DNA of 47,564 bases from Clostridia bacterium (GCA_017509065.1 JAFWQM010000114.1:1-47564); one strand, 5' to 3'; positions 16,703 to 24,934 are shown, counted from the first letter of the stretch. Numbers and translations are program-made. Notes: generated from the sequence alone by a model not told the origin.

Positions 16703-16732
16703 ATGGCTATGCTTCACGGCATAGCCATTTTT
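16703..16732 (+). terminator. terminator of the oligopeptide transporter operon
   Basis: ATGGCTATGC (16703-16712) pairs with GCATAGCCAT (16719-16728), then a short T-run. Placed 17 bases after the ATPase stop. Confidence 0.88.
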
Positions 16733-16747
16733 AAGCAGAAAAATCCA

Positions 16748-16776
16748 TTTACGGAACAGGAATTATCTGGTATACT
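16748..16776 (+). promoter_or_regulatory. possible promoter of the MATE transporter gene
   Basis: TTTACG at 16748-16753, 17-base spacer, TATACT at 16771-16776, directly after the operon terminator and 27 bases before the next start codon. Each box deviates from consensus. Confidence 0.45.
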
Positions 16777-16802
16777 GGCAAAAGCACACAAAGGAAGGGG
16801 AT

Positions 16803-18179
16803 GTGCCTATGGAAATCAAACCGGCAGCCATTGACAAAAAAGTATTTTACGAACGGCTCCGAAAACTGGCGCTGCCGATTGCCCTGCAAAGCCTGATGCT
16901 GGCGGCTGTGGCGGCGGGGGACGCGCTGATGCTGGGCCGGATCGCCCAGGACGAGATGACGGCGGTATCGCTGGCGACGCAGATCCAGTTCGTGCAGAAC
17001 ATGTTTATCATGGCAATCACAGGCGCGGGGGCGATTTTAGGCGCGCAGTACTGGGGCAAACACGACACGGCCACCATGCAGCGCCTGTTCAATATGATGC
17101 TGCGCTTCTGCGGGCTGGTGTCACTGCTGTTCTTCGCAGCGTGCGAGGCGGTTCCCGGGCTGCTGATGCGCATTTTCACGCATGACGAGCCGCTGATCGT
17201 GATCGGCAGCGCGTACCTGCGCATTGCGGGCTTTTCCTACCTGCTCACCGGCGTTTCCCAGTGTTACCTGACGACCATGAAGGTGACCGACCACGTGACG
17301 CCAAGCGCGTGGATTTCATCGAGCGCGGTCGTCATCAATATTATCCTGAACGCCGTATTCATTTTCGGTTTGCTTGGCGCGCCGAAGATGCAGGCCCGCG
17401 GCGCGGCGCTGGCGACCACCCTGGCCCGCGTGGCGGAGCTAAGCCTGTGCCTGTTCGTGTCCACCGGGAAAGATTATGTGCGGCCCGCCTGGAGCCGCTT
17501 CCTGGAGCGGAACAAACAGCTTGGCGCGGACTTCCGGCGGCAGTGCCTGCCCCTGCTCGGCGGCGGCCTGTTCTGGGGCGTGGGCTTTACCTCCTATACC
17601 GCCATCATGGGCCACATGGGCGCGGACGCTGCGGCGGCCAATTCCGTGGCTGCGGTGGTGCGCGATCTGATCTGCTGCGTCTGCAACGGTATCGGCAGCG
17701 CGGCGGGCATCATGGTGGGGAACGAGCTCGGCGCGGGACGGCTGGACAAAGGCAAGGCCTACGGCATCAAGCTGAAAAATATTTCCTATGTGATCGGCTT
17801 CCTGTCCACGGCGGCGGTGCTGGCGCTGACGCCGCTGGTGGTGCGCATGGTGATCCTGACGGACGACGCGCGGCAGTACCTGACGGGCATGATGGTCATC
17901 ATGGCGGTCTATATGATCGGGCGCTGCGTGAATACCGTCACCATCAACGGCGTGCTGGACGGCGGGGGAGACACGCTGTTCGATATGTACAGCCTGGCGG
18001 TGTGCATGTGGGGCATCGCCATTCCCCTGGCGCTGCTGGGCGGGTTCGTGTTCCACTGGCCCGTGCTGGCCGTGTACGCCTGCACCTGCCTGGACGAGGT
18101 GGGGAAAATCCCCTGGGTGATGGCGCGGTTCCGCAAGTATAAATGGGTGCGCGACCTGACGCGGGCGAACAATGAATGA
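16803..18179 (+). CDS. MATE family multidrug/cation antiporter
   Basis: 458 residues with twelve predicted membrane segments in two homologous halves. The N-terminal half shows KLALPIALQSLMLAAVAAGD and the C-terminal half PLLGGGLFWGVGFTSYTAIM, the typical MatE arrangement. MATE proteins export drugs or metabolites using Na+ or H+ gradients; substrate not predictable. GTG at 16803 and ATG at 16809 are both possible starts for the AAGGAAGGGG ribosome binding site. It stands between the Opp terminator and a hairpin (about 18208-18236), so is probably monocistronic. The MATE call is secure. Confidence 0.93.
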   Translation: MPMEIKPAAIDKKVFYERLRKLALPIALQSLMLAAVAAGDALMLGRIAQDEMTAVSLATQIQFVQNMFIMAITGAGAILGAQYWGKHDTATMQRLFNMMLRFCGLVSLLFFAACEAVPGLLMRIFTHDEPLIVIGSAYLRIAGFSYLLTGVSQCYLTTMKVTDHVTPSAWISSSAVVINIILNAVFIFGLLGAPKMQARGAALATTLARVAELSLCLFVSTGKDYVRPAWSRFLERNKQLGADFRRQCLPLLGGGLFWGVGFTSYTAIMGHMGADAAAANSVAAVVRDLICCVCNGIGSAAGIMVGNELGAGRLDKGKAYGIKLKNISYVIGFLSTAAVLALTPLVVRMVILTDDARQYLTGMMVIMAVYMIGRCVNTVTINGVLDGGGDTLFDMYSLAVCMWGIAIPLALLGGFVFHWPVLAVYACTCLDEVGKIPWVMARFRKYKWVRDLTRANNE

Positions 18180-18349
18180 GCGTTCAGGAAGGTTTGGCTG
18201 GAGCGAGTCAGGAGGATGTTTATCCTCTGTTCCTTCCAAAATATTACAGTTGTTGACAAATAAACGACACGAAAAAAATACAATTTCGTAAAACCTTTGT
18301 CACATATAGGTTTGCGGGGTACATGGATTTTTTCATCCCGGTTTATCCA

Positions 18350-18378
18350 TTGCGCTCTTTTTCCAGGCGTGATAGAAT
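18350..18378 (+). promoter_or_regulatory. promoter of the 55-residue protein gene
   Basis: TTGCGC at 18350-18355, 17-base spacer, TAGAAT at 18373-18378, 57 bases before the small ATG. Another TTGACA lies at 18253 but without a well-spaced -10. Confidence 0.55.
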
Positions 18379-18434
18379 GCCTTCGGTTAATAGAAACGCC
18401 ACAAATTGCGGCCTGAAAAAGAGAGGGTTACAAG

Positions 18435-18602
18435 ATGTTGACTATCGTTCGCGGCGCGAAGGTCGAAACGCCTTTCGGAGAAGGCGTCGTTATCAATCTG
18501 CCTGTGTTTGGAAGGATCAGCGTGCGGTACGCTGACGGCACCATTCGCTTCTTCTTTCGGAACGACGTGGAGAATGGCACGATCAAACCGATTGCTGCGT
18601 AA
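18435..18602 (+). CDS. 55-residue small protein, possible SH3-like barrel
   Basis: ATG at 18435, stop at 18600-18602, with GAGAGGG upstream. The sequence starts MLTIVRGAKVETPFGEG and continues with short beta-prone strands (VVINLPVFG, ISVRYADGTIRFFF) ending NGTIKPIAA. Pattern VxTPxGxGxV ... VxYxDGxxxxF is typical of small SH3-like or Tudor-like barrels; I do not recognise the exact family. Support for a real gene: own promoter upstream, own strong terminator downstream, good start context and protein-like composition. It is not covered by any larger gene. Function unknown. The opposite-strand frame over the same region has no start signals and is rejected. Confidence 0.6.
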   Translation: MLTIVRGAKVETPFGEGVVINLPVFGRISVRYADGTIRFFFRNDVENGTIKPIAA

Positions 18603-18696
18603 ACCGTGATGAAGCTTCCCGAATTTCTGCCAAGGGAACAGAAATCACCAGGATCAGAGCAACGCAATACTGCATCCAAAACTACGAAAAACCGCC

Positions 18697-18741
18697 TTGG
18701 GATTCTGCCTGCTTTTTGCAGACAGAATCCCAATTCTTTTG
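18697..18741 (+). terminator. terminator after the 55-residue gene
   Basis: TTGGGATTCTG at 18697-18707 pairs perfectly with CAGAATCCCAA at 18723-18733 and is followed by TTCTTTT. An 11-bp stem downstream of the small gene and upstream of the next promoter. Confidence 0.82.
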
Positions 18742-18761
18742 CAGGAGACCTGTAAATCTTC

Positions 18762-18790
18762 TTGCGTTCAAAGGCTGCTTGTGATAAAAT
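18762..18790 (+). promoter_or_regulatory. promoter of the LRR/Ig-repeat protein gene
   Basis: TTGCGT at 18762-18767, 17-base spacer, TAAAAT at 18785-18790, 54 bases upstream of the TTG start. Confidence 0.62.
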
Positions 18791-18843
18791 TTCATTGGAT
18801 AACAATTTTTGGTTTTAAAAATCTTTAAAAGGAGGAATATGCT

Positions 18844-20685
18844 TTGAAGAAACGATTCATGCTTTTTATTCTCCTGATCGTCTGCGCCGCAGCGCTTCCC
18901 GCGCTTGCGAACGCGGCGTCAAGCGGGGAATGCGGCCCTGCCTTGACGTGGACATTGGATGACAACGGGTTGATGACGATTTCCGGAACCGGGCCAATGG
19001 ACAGTTTCTATGCGCTTGCTGATCATAAAGACATCATCCGGTTATTCATAAAGGAAGGCGTAACGACAATCGGTGACTTCGCTTTTGAATCGTGCACCAA
19101 TATGAAGAGCGTCTCCCTCCCAAACAGCCTGACCAGTATTGGCAAGGAGGCTTTCCATAAATGCGCCAGCCTGGAGAGCGTGACGATCCCAAGCAGTGTC
19201 ACATTCCTCGGCACCGGCGCTTTCAGGGAATGCAAAGGCCTGACGCGCGTCGTCCTTCCGAACAGCGTGACTGTTATCAGAGATAAGACATTTTATTATT
19301 GCAATCACCTGACGGATATCACGATTCCCAGTACCGTGACCAGCATAGGTCTTCAGGCTTTCGGCAGCTGTGCCAGATTGACGAGCATCGTCATCCCCGC
19401 CAGCGTGACCACTGTCGATACGAGCGCTTTCTCCGTCTGCGCCAGCCTGAAAAGCGTTACTGTGCTGAATGACGCGACCAGCTTTGGCTCCTGGGTTTTC
19501 TCTGACTGTCCCAGCGATATGGTCATTTACTGCCGCGCGGGTTCACGTGCGGAGCAATACGCTATTGATAACGACATCAATGTGGCGTATCTGGATGCAA
19601 AGCCCACGATCACCACCCAGCCCAGCAGCAAGAAGGTGAATGAAGGAGCGACAGCCACGTTCAAGGTGGTCGCCTCCAACGCGACAGGCTATCAGTGGTA
19701 CTACCAGAAGCCGAATGATTCCACCTGGTACGCGGTGAGTAACAATGGGACCTCCGCAACCTATACCCTGACAACAGCAGCGCGCCACAACGGCTACAAG
19801 TACCGCGTCAAGGTATCCAACGCTGCCGGTTCTGTCTGGTCTAACACCGTCACGCTGACCGTGGTTGCCAAGCCTGTCATTACCACGCAGCCCACCAGCA
19901 AGAAGGTGAGCGAAGGAACCAAGGCGACCTTCAAGGTCGTTGCCACCGGTGCGACAGCATATCAGTGGTATTACCAGAAGCCGGGTAACAGCACCTGGAC
20001 CGCAGTGATCAATAACGGCATCAGTGCCACCTATACTCTGACCACAGAGGCACGGCACAACGGCTACAGGTATCGCGTCAAGGTATCCAACAGCGCGGGG
20101 TATGTCTGGTCGAATACCGTCACACTGACGGTGACAACCGCCGCGAAGCCCACCATCACCACGCAACCCTCGAACCAGAAGGTGAACGAAGGCGCGAAAG
20201 CGACGTTTAAAGTGGTCGCCTCCAATGCCAAAAGCTATCAGTGGCATTACCTGAAACCGAATGACTCTACCTGGTACGCAGTGAGCAACAACGGTACGTC
20301 GGCTACTTACACCCTGACCACCGCGGCGCGGCACAACGGCTACAAGTATCGCGTCAAGGTATCCAACACCGCGGGATATGTCTGGTCCAACACCGTTACT
20401 TTGACGCTGAATCTCAAGCCCGTCATCACCGCTCAGCCTTCCAATCAATCCGTGACAGCGGGCAGGACAGCAACCTTCAAGGTGACCGCGACCGGCGCGA
20501 CGAGCTATCAGTGGTATTACCAGAAACCCGGTGAAAGCACATGGATTGCGGTGAGCAATAACGGCACGTCAGCCACCTACACGCTGACGACAGCCGCGCG
20601 GCACAACGGCTACAAGTACAAGTGCGAAGTGAAAAACGCAGTCGGAAGCGTGTTTACCGCTGTCGTCACGCTGACCGTGAGATAA
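18844..20685 (+). CDS. secreted protein: BspA-type leucine-rich repeats plus four Ig-like repeats
   Basis: 613 residues, TTG start with AAAAGGAGG eight bases upstream. Signal peptide at 1-25 (cleavage near ANAA). A CGPALTWTLDDNGLMTISGTG segment (30-50) is the usual lead-in to BspA-like (LRR_5) repeats, which occupy about 65-235 with units such as IPSSVTFLGTGAFRECKGL. Four Ig-like modules follow at 253-342, 343-434, 435-524 and 525-613, each with TTQPS ... ATFKVVA ... YQWYYQKP ... SATYTLTTAARHNGYKYRVKVSN. The chain ends right after the last module with no sortase motif or membrane anchor, so it is probably released or held non-covalently. Likely adhesin or cell-surface binding protein. The modules are nearly the same as those in the protein from 45813. 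Confidence 0.9.
   Translation: MKKRFMLFILLIVCAAALPALANAASSGECGPALTWTLDDNGLMTISGTGPMDSFYALADHKDIIRLFIKEGVTTIGDFAFESCTNMKSVSLPNSLTSIGKEAFHKCASLESVTIPSSVTFLGTGAFRECKGLTRVVLPNSVTVIRDKTFYYCNHLTDITIPSTVTSIGLQAFGSCARLTSIVIPASVTTVDTSAFSVCASLKSVTVLNDATSFGSWVFSDCPSDMVIYCRAGSRAEQYAIDNDINVAYLDAKPTITTQPSSKKVNEGATATFKVVASNATGYQWYYQKPNDSTWYAVSNNGTSATYTLTTAARHNGYKYRVKVSNAAGSVWSNTVTLTVVAKPVITTQPTSKKVSEGTKATFKVVATGATAYQWYYQKPGNSTWTAVINNGISATYTLTTEARHNGYRYRVKVSNSAGYVWSNTVTLTVTTAAKPTITTQPSNQKVNEGAKATFKVVASNAKSYQWHYLKPNDSTWYAVSNNGTSATYTLTTAARHNGYKYRVKVSNTAGYVWSNTVTLTLNLKPVITAQPSNQSVTAGRTATFKVTATGATSYQWYYQKPGESTWIAVSNNGTSATYTLTTAARHNGYKYKCEVKNAVGSVFTAVVTLTVR
19600..20682 (+). repeat. four tandem coding repeats of about 270 bp (Ig-like modules)
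   Basis: Units 19600-19869, 19870-20145, 20146-20415 and 20416-20682. Blocks such as AACGGCTACAAGTA and CGCGTCAAGGTATCCAAC recur almost unchanged between units, pointing to duplication with gene conversion. The same blocks reappear in the gene from 45813. Confidence 0.9.
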
Positions 20686-20702
20686 AGCAATACAGCTTCT
20701 GT

Positions 20703-20740
20703 CACAGCGCCGCCTACGGGCGGCGCTGTGATGTGTTTTG
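20703..20740 (+). terminator. terminator of the LRR/Ig-repeat gene
   Basis: CACAGCGCCGCC at 20703-20714 pairs with GGCGGCGCTGTG at 20719-20730 (12 bp, 4-base loop). The following tract ATGTGTTTTG is only moderately T-rich. Confidence 0.8.
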
Positions 20741-20778
20741 TCCTGCAATGATAATTCGGATTATATGAGCTTTTTCTC

Positions 20779-20817
20779 TTTTCAAATGGCGGTATTCCTG
20801 ATATAATATACAGGAAT
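20779..20817 (+). promoter_or_regulatory. trkA promoter with a flanking inverted repeat
   Basis: TATAAT at 20802-20807 with TTTTCA 17 bases upstream (20779-20784). ATTCCTG (20794-20800) and CAGGAAT (20811-20817) form an inverted repeat around the -10, a possible operator. Confidence 0.5.
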
Positions 20818-20859
20818 TCACGTAATGGATGCTTTTTATTTACCATGCAGGAGGAGCGT

Positions 20860-22221
20860 ATGCAGATCATCATTATCGGCGGAGGCAAGCTGGGCATTTC
20901 CCTGGCCCAGCGCCTGGTGGACGAAGGCCACAATGTGACCATGGTCGACCGCAGTGAAAGCGTCGTGCAAAAATCCATGGACATGATGGACGCCATGTTC
21001 ATCCACGGCAGCGGCGTCAGCGCGGACACACTGAAGGAAGCCGACGTACAGCGCGCCGACATCGTGATCGCCGTCACCATGAGCGACGAGGTGAATATGC
21101 TGGCCTGCCTGACCGCCAAGCGGCTGGGCGCCCAATACACCATCGCGCGCATCCGCGAGCCGGAATATCTGAATACCCTGTCTTTCCTGCAAAAGGAGCT
21201 GTCCATCGACTATGCCATTAACCCCGAACGCGCCACCGCCCGCGAAATCAGCCGTATGCTGCGCTTCCCCTTCGCGGGCAGCATCGAAACCTTCGCCCGG
21301 GGCCGCGTGGAAATGGTGGACTTCCGCGCCGCCGAGGGCGACCCGGTGGTAGGCATCCCGATGAGGGAAATGTATAAAAAGAACAGGCAATTGCCGCAGG
21401 TGCTGTTCTGCGCCGTGGAACGCGGCAGCGAGATCATTATTCCCAAGGGCGATTTTATCATCCGGCCAGGCGACCGGGTGCATGTGGTGTCTGACTCTGA
21501 AACCATCACGCGCTTCTTTACCGCGCTGGGCAAAGGCATGTCCACCATCCGTACCGTGATGGTGATGGGCGGAAGCCGCATCGCGTTTTATCTTGTGTCC
21601 ATGCTGGTGCGGATGAAAATGAAGGTGTCCGTGATCGAAGTGAAGCGTGATAAGGCCCGCAGGCTGGCGGACTCCCTGCCCGGAGCAACCATCATCGAGG
21701 GCGACGGCACCGACCAGGAATTGCTGGAAAGCGAAGGCCTGGCCGACACCGGCGCGTTCATTACTCTCTCCGACAGGGACGAGGAAAACCTGATGGCCGG
21801 GTTCTACGCCGCTCAGCGGGGCGTGAAGAAGGTCATCGTAAAATCCAGCCGCGACACCTATTCCGGTATCATGCATAACATGGGTTTGGACAGCATCATC
21901 AGCACCAAGTCTGTCGCCTGCAACGATATCCTGCGCGTGGTGCGTTCCCGCTCCAGCCGCGCCAATGCCGCCGTCGAGCGGATGTACCGCCTCATGGACG
22001 GCCAGGCCGAAGCCCTGGAATTCATCGCGCAGGCGGGAGACAAATACATCCACGTGCCGCTGAAGGAACTGAAAGTCATCCCCGACGCCCTGATCGCCGT
22101 GATCGTGCGCGACGGCCAGGTCAAGGTGCCTTTCGGCAACGACACCATCGAGGTCGGCGATTATGTAGTGGTCATCAGCCATAAACCCGGCCTGAGCTCG
22201 CTGGGACAGGTGTTTCGGTGA
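20860..22221 (+). CDS. trkA: Trk potassium uptake regulatory subunit TrkA
   Basis: 453 residues from the ATG at 20860, which follows AGGAGGAG; an in-frame ATG 15 bases earlier overlaps that site and is less likely. Two tandem RCK modules: TrkA-N Rossmann domain beginning MQIIIIGGGKLGISLAQ (GxGxxG-type NAD site) with the acidic VDRSE, TrkA-C near 140-220, then a second Rossmann domain (VMVMGGSRIAFYLVSML) and TrkA-C. TrkA forms a cytoplasmic ring that gates the TrkH channel by binding NAD(H) or ATP. The gene is followed, after a repeat element beginning at its stop codon, by trkH. Confidence 0.95.
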   Translation: MQIIIIGGGKLGISLAQRLVDEGHNVTMVDRSESVVQKSMDMMDAMFIHGSGVSADTLKEADVQRADIVIAVTMSDEVNMLACLTAKRLGAQYTIARIREPEYLNTLSFLQKELSIDYAINPERATAREISRMLRFPFAGSIETFARGRVEMVDFRAAEGDPVVGIPMREMYKKNRQLPQVLFCAVERGSEIIIPKGDFIIRPGDRVHVVSDSETITRFFTALGKGMSTIRTVMVMGGSRIAFYLVSMLVRMKMKVSVIEVKRDKARRLADSLPGATIIEGDGTDQELLESEGLADTGAFITLSDRDEENLMAGFYAAQRGVKKVIVKSSRDTYSGIMHNMGLDSIISTKSVACNDILRVVRSRSSRANAAVERMYRLMDGQAEALEFIAQAGDKYIHVPLKELKVIPDALIAVIVRDGQVKVPFGNDTIEVGDYVVVISHKPGLSSLGQVFR

Positions 22222-22380
22222 GTTAGGAGTTTTTTAGAGTACAGAGTGCAGATATTATTGTTTTTGAAATTAGGAAACCCATGCTTGGTCAGCTATAAAA
22301 AAACTGTACTCTGAACTCTGTACTCTCAACAACTCACTAAAAAGCCTAATCCCTAATCCCTATTCCCTAATCCCTCACTC
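22218..22380. repeat. 7-nt-periodic inverted repeat between trkA and trkH
   Basis: Starts at the trkA stop (GTGAGTTAGGAG). Heptamer-type arms AGAGTACAGAGTGCAG (near 22237) and CTGTACTCTGAACTCTG (near 22305) face each other, and five consecutive heptamers of the type CCTAATC lie at 22345-22379. GTTAGGAGTTTTTTAG and CTAAAAAGCCTAAT also pair. No gene is seen in this 195-base gap apart from the trkH ribosome binding site at about 22402-22407. Confidence 0.75.
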
Positions 22381-22416
22381 CAACCAAACAGCCGCGACGA
22401 AAGAAGGTTATTTCCT

Positions 22417-23862
22417 TTGAATTATAAGCTGGTATTCCGGCTGCTGGGGCGTCTGCTGCTGATGGAAGCAGCGCTGATGCTGCCCTCCATGGGCGTTTCG
22501 CTGATCTTCCGGCAGGGAGACACGCTGGCGTTTCTGGAAGCCATCGCCATCACCGCCACGGTGGGCGTGATGCTGACATTCCTGCTCAAGCCCGACCGAG
22601 ACGATCTGACCGCCCGGGACGGCATGGCGGTTGCAGGGCTGAGCTGGGTGATTCTGTCGTTTTTCGGCGCGCTGCCCTTCGTGCTTTCCGGAGCCATCCC
22701 CCACGTGGTGGATGCGTTCTTTGAGGCGGTCAGCGGCTTCACCACCACCGGCTCCACCATCCTGACGGAGATTGAGCATCTGCCAAGGGGCGTGCTGTTC
22801 TGGCGCTCGTTTACCCACTGGATCGGAGGCATGGGCGTGCTGGTGTTTACGCTGGCGGTACTGCCGAGACTGTCTGGCCGCACGTCTCACCTGGCCCGCG
22901 CGGAAAGCCCCGGACCCACCTTTTCAAAGCTGCTGCCCAAGATGGGCGACACGGCGAAAATCCTGTATGTGCTCTATTTTATCCTCAGCTTTACGGAAAC
23001 CGTGAGCCTGCTGCTGGCAGGCATGAACCTGTATGACGCGCTGATCCATACCTTCGGCACCGCTGGCACCGGCGGCTTTTCCAACTACAATTCCAGCGTC
23101 GGCGCTTTCCACAGCCCGGCGATCGAGTGGATCATCGGCGTGTTCATGATGCTGTTCGGCGTGAACTTCGCTATCTATTTCCATCTGATGCGCCGGGAGA
23201 AGGAACCCATCCTGCAAAGCGAGGAGCTTTGGACGTATCTGAGCATCGTAGCGGCGGCCACGCTGTTGGTCACACTCAGCATCCTGCCCCGGTACAACGG
23301 CTTCTTTGAAGCGCTGCGCTACGCTTTCTTCCAGGTGACATCCATTATATCCACTACCGGCTTCGGCACGGCGGACTTTAACGTGTGGCCCCTCTTCTCC
23401 CGTTCGATGCTGCTGCTCCTCATGTGCATGGGCGCGTGCGCGGGCTCTACCGCGGGCGGCATCAAAACCAGCCGCGTCCTGCTGTTGGGAAAGTCGGCTT
23501 TCCGCGATCTGGAACATACCATCCAGCCCCGGAAGGTAGCGGTGGTTCGCCTGGAGGGCAAGGCCGTGCAGGAAAGCACGCTGTCCCAGGTGGGCGTCTA
23601 CCTGTCGCTGTGGGTGGTACTGGCCGTGGTCGGCACACTGCTGATTTCGCTGGAAGCAAAGGATTTCGTGACGGCCTTCACCGCCGTGCTCACCACACTG
23701 TCCAACGTCGGCCCCGGCCTGGGCGGCGTCGGGCCCACGGAAAACTTCGCGTTTTTCTCCCCTCCCGCCAAGCTGCTCCTGTCCTTTATGATGCTGGCGG
23801 GACGACTTGAAATCTACCCCATCCTGCTGCTTTTCGCCCCCCACGTATGGCGGAAAAACTGA
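22417..23862 (+). CDS. trkH: Trk potassium uptake channel subunit TrkH
   Basis: 481 residues, TTG start with AGAAGG nine bases upstream. Membrane protein built of four M1-P-M2 repeats; the selectivity-filter glycines are visible in SGFTTTGSTI, GTAGTGGFS, ISTTGFGTAD and SNVGPGLGGVG. The segment FWRSFTHWIGGMGVLVF is diagnostic of the TrkH/KtrB superfamily. It forms the K+ translocating dimer in the membrane and is gated by TrkA encoded upstream. A GC-rich terminator follows the stop. Confidence 0.95.
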   Translation: MNYKLVFRLLGRLLLMEAALMLPSMGVSLIFRQGDTLAFLEAIAITATVGVMLTFLLKPDRDDLTARDGMAVAGLSWVILSFFGALPFVLSGAIPHVVDAFFEAVSGFTTTGSTILTEIEHLPRGVLFWRSFTHWIGGMGVLVFTLAVLPRLSGRTSHLARAESPGPTFSKLLPKMGDTAKILYVLYFILSFTETVSLLLAGMNLYDALIHTFGTAGTGGFSNYNSSVGAFHSPAIEWIIGVFMMLFGVNFAIYFHLMRREKEPILQSEELWTYLSIVAAATLLVTLSILPRYNGFFEALRYAFFQVTSIISTTGFGTADFNVWPLFSRSMLLLLMCMGACAGSTAGGIKTSRVLLLGKSAFRDLEHTIQPRKVAVVRLEGKAVQESTLSQVGVYLSLWVVLAVVGTLLISLEAKDFVTAFTAVLTTLSNVGPGLGGVGPTENFAFFSPPAKLLLSFMMLAGRLEIYPILLLFAPHVWRKN

Positions 23863-23882
23863 TGCTTTATCCAATAAGAAAT

Positions 23883-23918
23883 AGGGCCTCCCATTTCGGG
23901 AAGCCCTGTTTTCGTTAT
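23883..23918 (+). terminator. terminator between trkH and the convergent reductase gene
   Basis: AGGGCCTCCC (23883-23892) pairs with GGGAAGCCCT (23898-23907) with one mismatch, followed by GTTTTCG. It serves trkH and probably also the minus-strand operon. Confidence 0.75.
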
Positions 23919-24934
23919 ATTGTCCATCTGTGATTGTTTTTGCCAAGGTCTGAAATATATGGATTTCTCGAAACAAGTTCCTCCGTTTCAAGGTCCAGAT
24001 ACCGGCATTCCGCCTCCGTGAGCTTCAGGGAAAGCGCGGCGATGTTTTCCCGGATGCGGGTGGGGGAGGACATGGTGACGATGGCGAAGGTGTTAAGCGG
24101 CTGGCAGTACAGCCATGCCATGGCGATTTGGGCCACGGAGCAGCCTTTCTTTTCAGCCAGCTCCTCGCAGCGGGCGAGACGCGTGAAATTATCCTCGCAG
24201 CCATAACCCTTCATGGCGAACGTGTCCAGCACGGAGGCGGCGTTTTTTGCGTCGCCGCTTTTTACTTTGCCGGAAAGCAAGCCGCGCCCCAGGCTGGAAT
24301 AGGCGAATACGGGCGTCTGCGTTTCCGCGTACCAGCGGCGGGCTGCGGCGTTTTCATTCCCGGTGAGGGAGACGCAGCCTCCGCCGTATGGATCGGCCTG
24401 CTGGCGAGCCAGGCTGTAATGGGGGCTGGAGACAGAGAAGGGGGTCAGGTGATGCGCTTCCGCGTATTCCTGCGCCTGGCGAAAGCGTTCATACGACCAG
24501 TTGGACGCGCCGAAAGCGTCGATTTTTCCTTCCGTTTTCAGGGCGTTCATGATTTCGATCATGGTTCCCGGCTCCACGGACGGATGGTCGCGATGAAAAA
24601 GATAAATGTCGATTCTGTCTGTGCCCAGCTCACGGAGCGAGGTTTCCAAATCCTTGCGGATTTCCTTTTCCGTCAGGCGCATAGGATCGAGCGGGGAGGG
24701 ATGGGCGCACTTAGTAACGACCACCACTTCGTCCCGGTGCTTCCCCAGCCATTGCCCGATCACGCGCTCGGACTGGCCGTAAACCCGCGCGGTGTCTATC
24801 GTGTTGATGCCCGCGGCGAGGGCGGCGTCCAGCAGGGCGCTCTGGTCTTTCCCGCCGTTGAAGCCGTCTGAGGCGCAGCCCATAATGATTCTGGACACCG
24901 GCAGCCTGACCTGCGGGACGGAGCGATATTCCAT
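23915..24934 (-). CDS. aldo/keto reductase
   Basis: 339 residues from the ATG at 24934, preceded by GGAGGTTTGGAA; the longer frame would start inside tgt. NADPH-dependent (alpha/beta)8 barrel reductase family. The catalytic tetrad is visible: Asp and Tyr in TIDTARVYGQSE, Lys in VVVTKCAH, His in YLFHRDHP. The C-terminal NADPH-binding part contains MSSPTRIRENIAAL. Physiological substrate unknown. It is the third gene of the minus-strand operon rluA family-tgt-reductase, 16 bases after the tgt stop. Confidence 0.92.
   Translation of the reverse strand: MEYRSVPQVRLPVSRIIMGCASDGFNGGKDQSALLDAALAAGINTIDTARVYGQSERVIGQWLGKHRDEVVVVTKCAHPSPLDPMRLTEKEIRKDLETSLRELGTDRIDIYLFHRDHPSVEPGTMIEIMNALKTEGKIDAFGASNWSYERFRQAQEYAEAHHLTPFSVSSPHYSLARQQADPYGGGCVSLTGNENAAARRWYAETQTPVFAYSSLGRGLLSGKVKSGDAKNAASVLDTFAMKGYGCEDNFTRLARCEELAEKKGCSVAQIAMAWLYCQPLNTFAIVTMSSPTRIRENIAALSLKLTEAECRYLDLETEELVSRNPYISDLGKNNHRWTI

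Noticed and set aside
18428..18805. 125-codon minus-strand frame over the small gene near 18435
   Set aside because: It runs through a clear plus-strand promoter and terminator and has no start signals; the 55-residue plus-strand frame explains the region better.
19600..20682. Regular repeats that could be taken for a CRISPR-like array
   Set aside because: The period is about 270 bp and the whole repeat is coding (Ig-like modules with conserved residues). No short repeats with unique spacers and no cas genes are present.
22345..22379. Five short repeats CCTAATC as a possible iteron or replication origin
   Set aside because: Seven-base direct repeats without AT-rich melting region, DnaA boxes or a replication gene nearby; they are better explained as part of the 7-nt repeat family.
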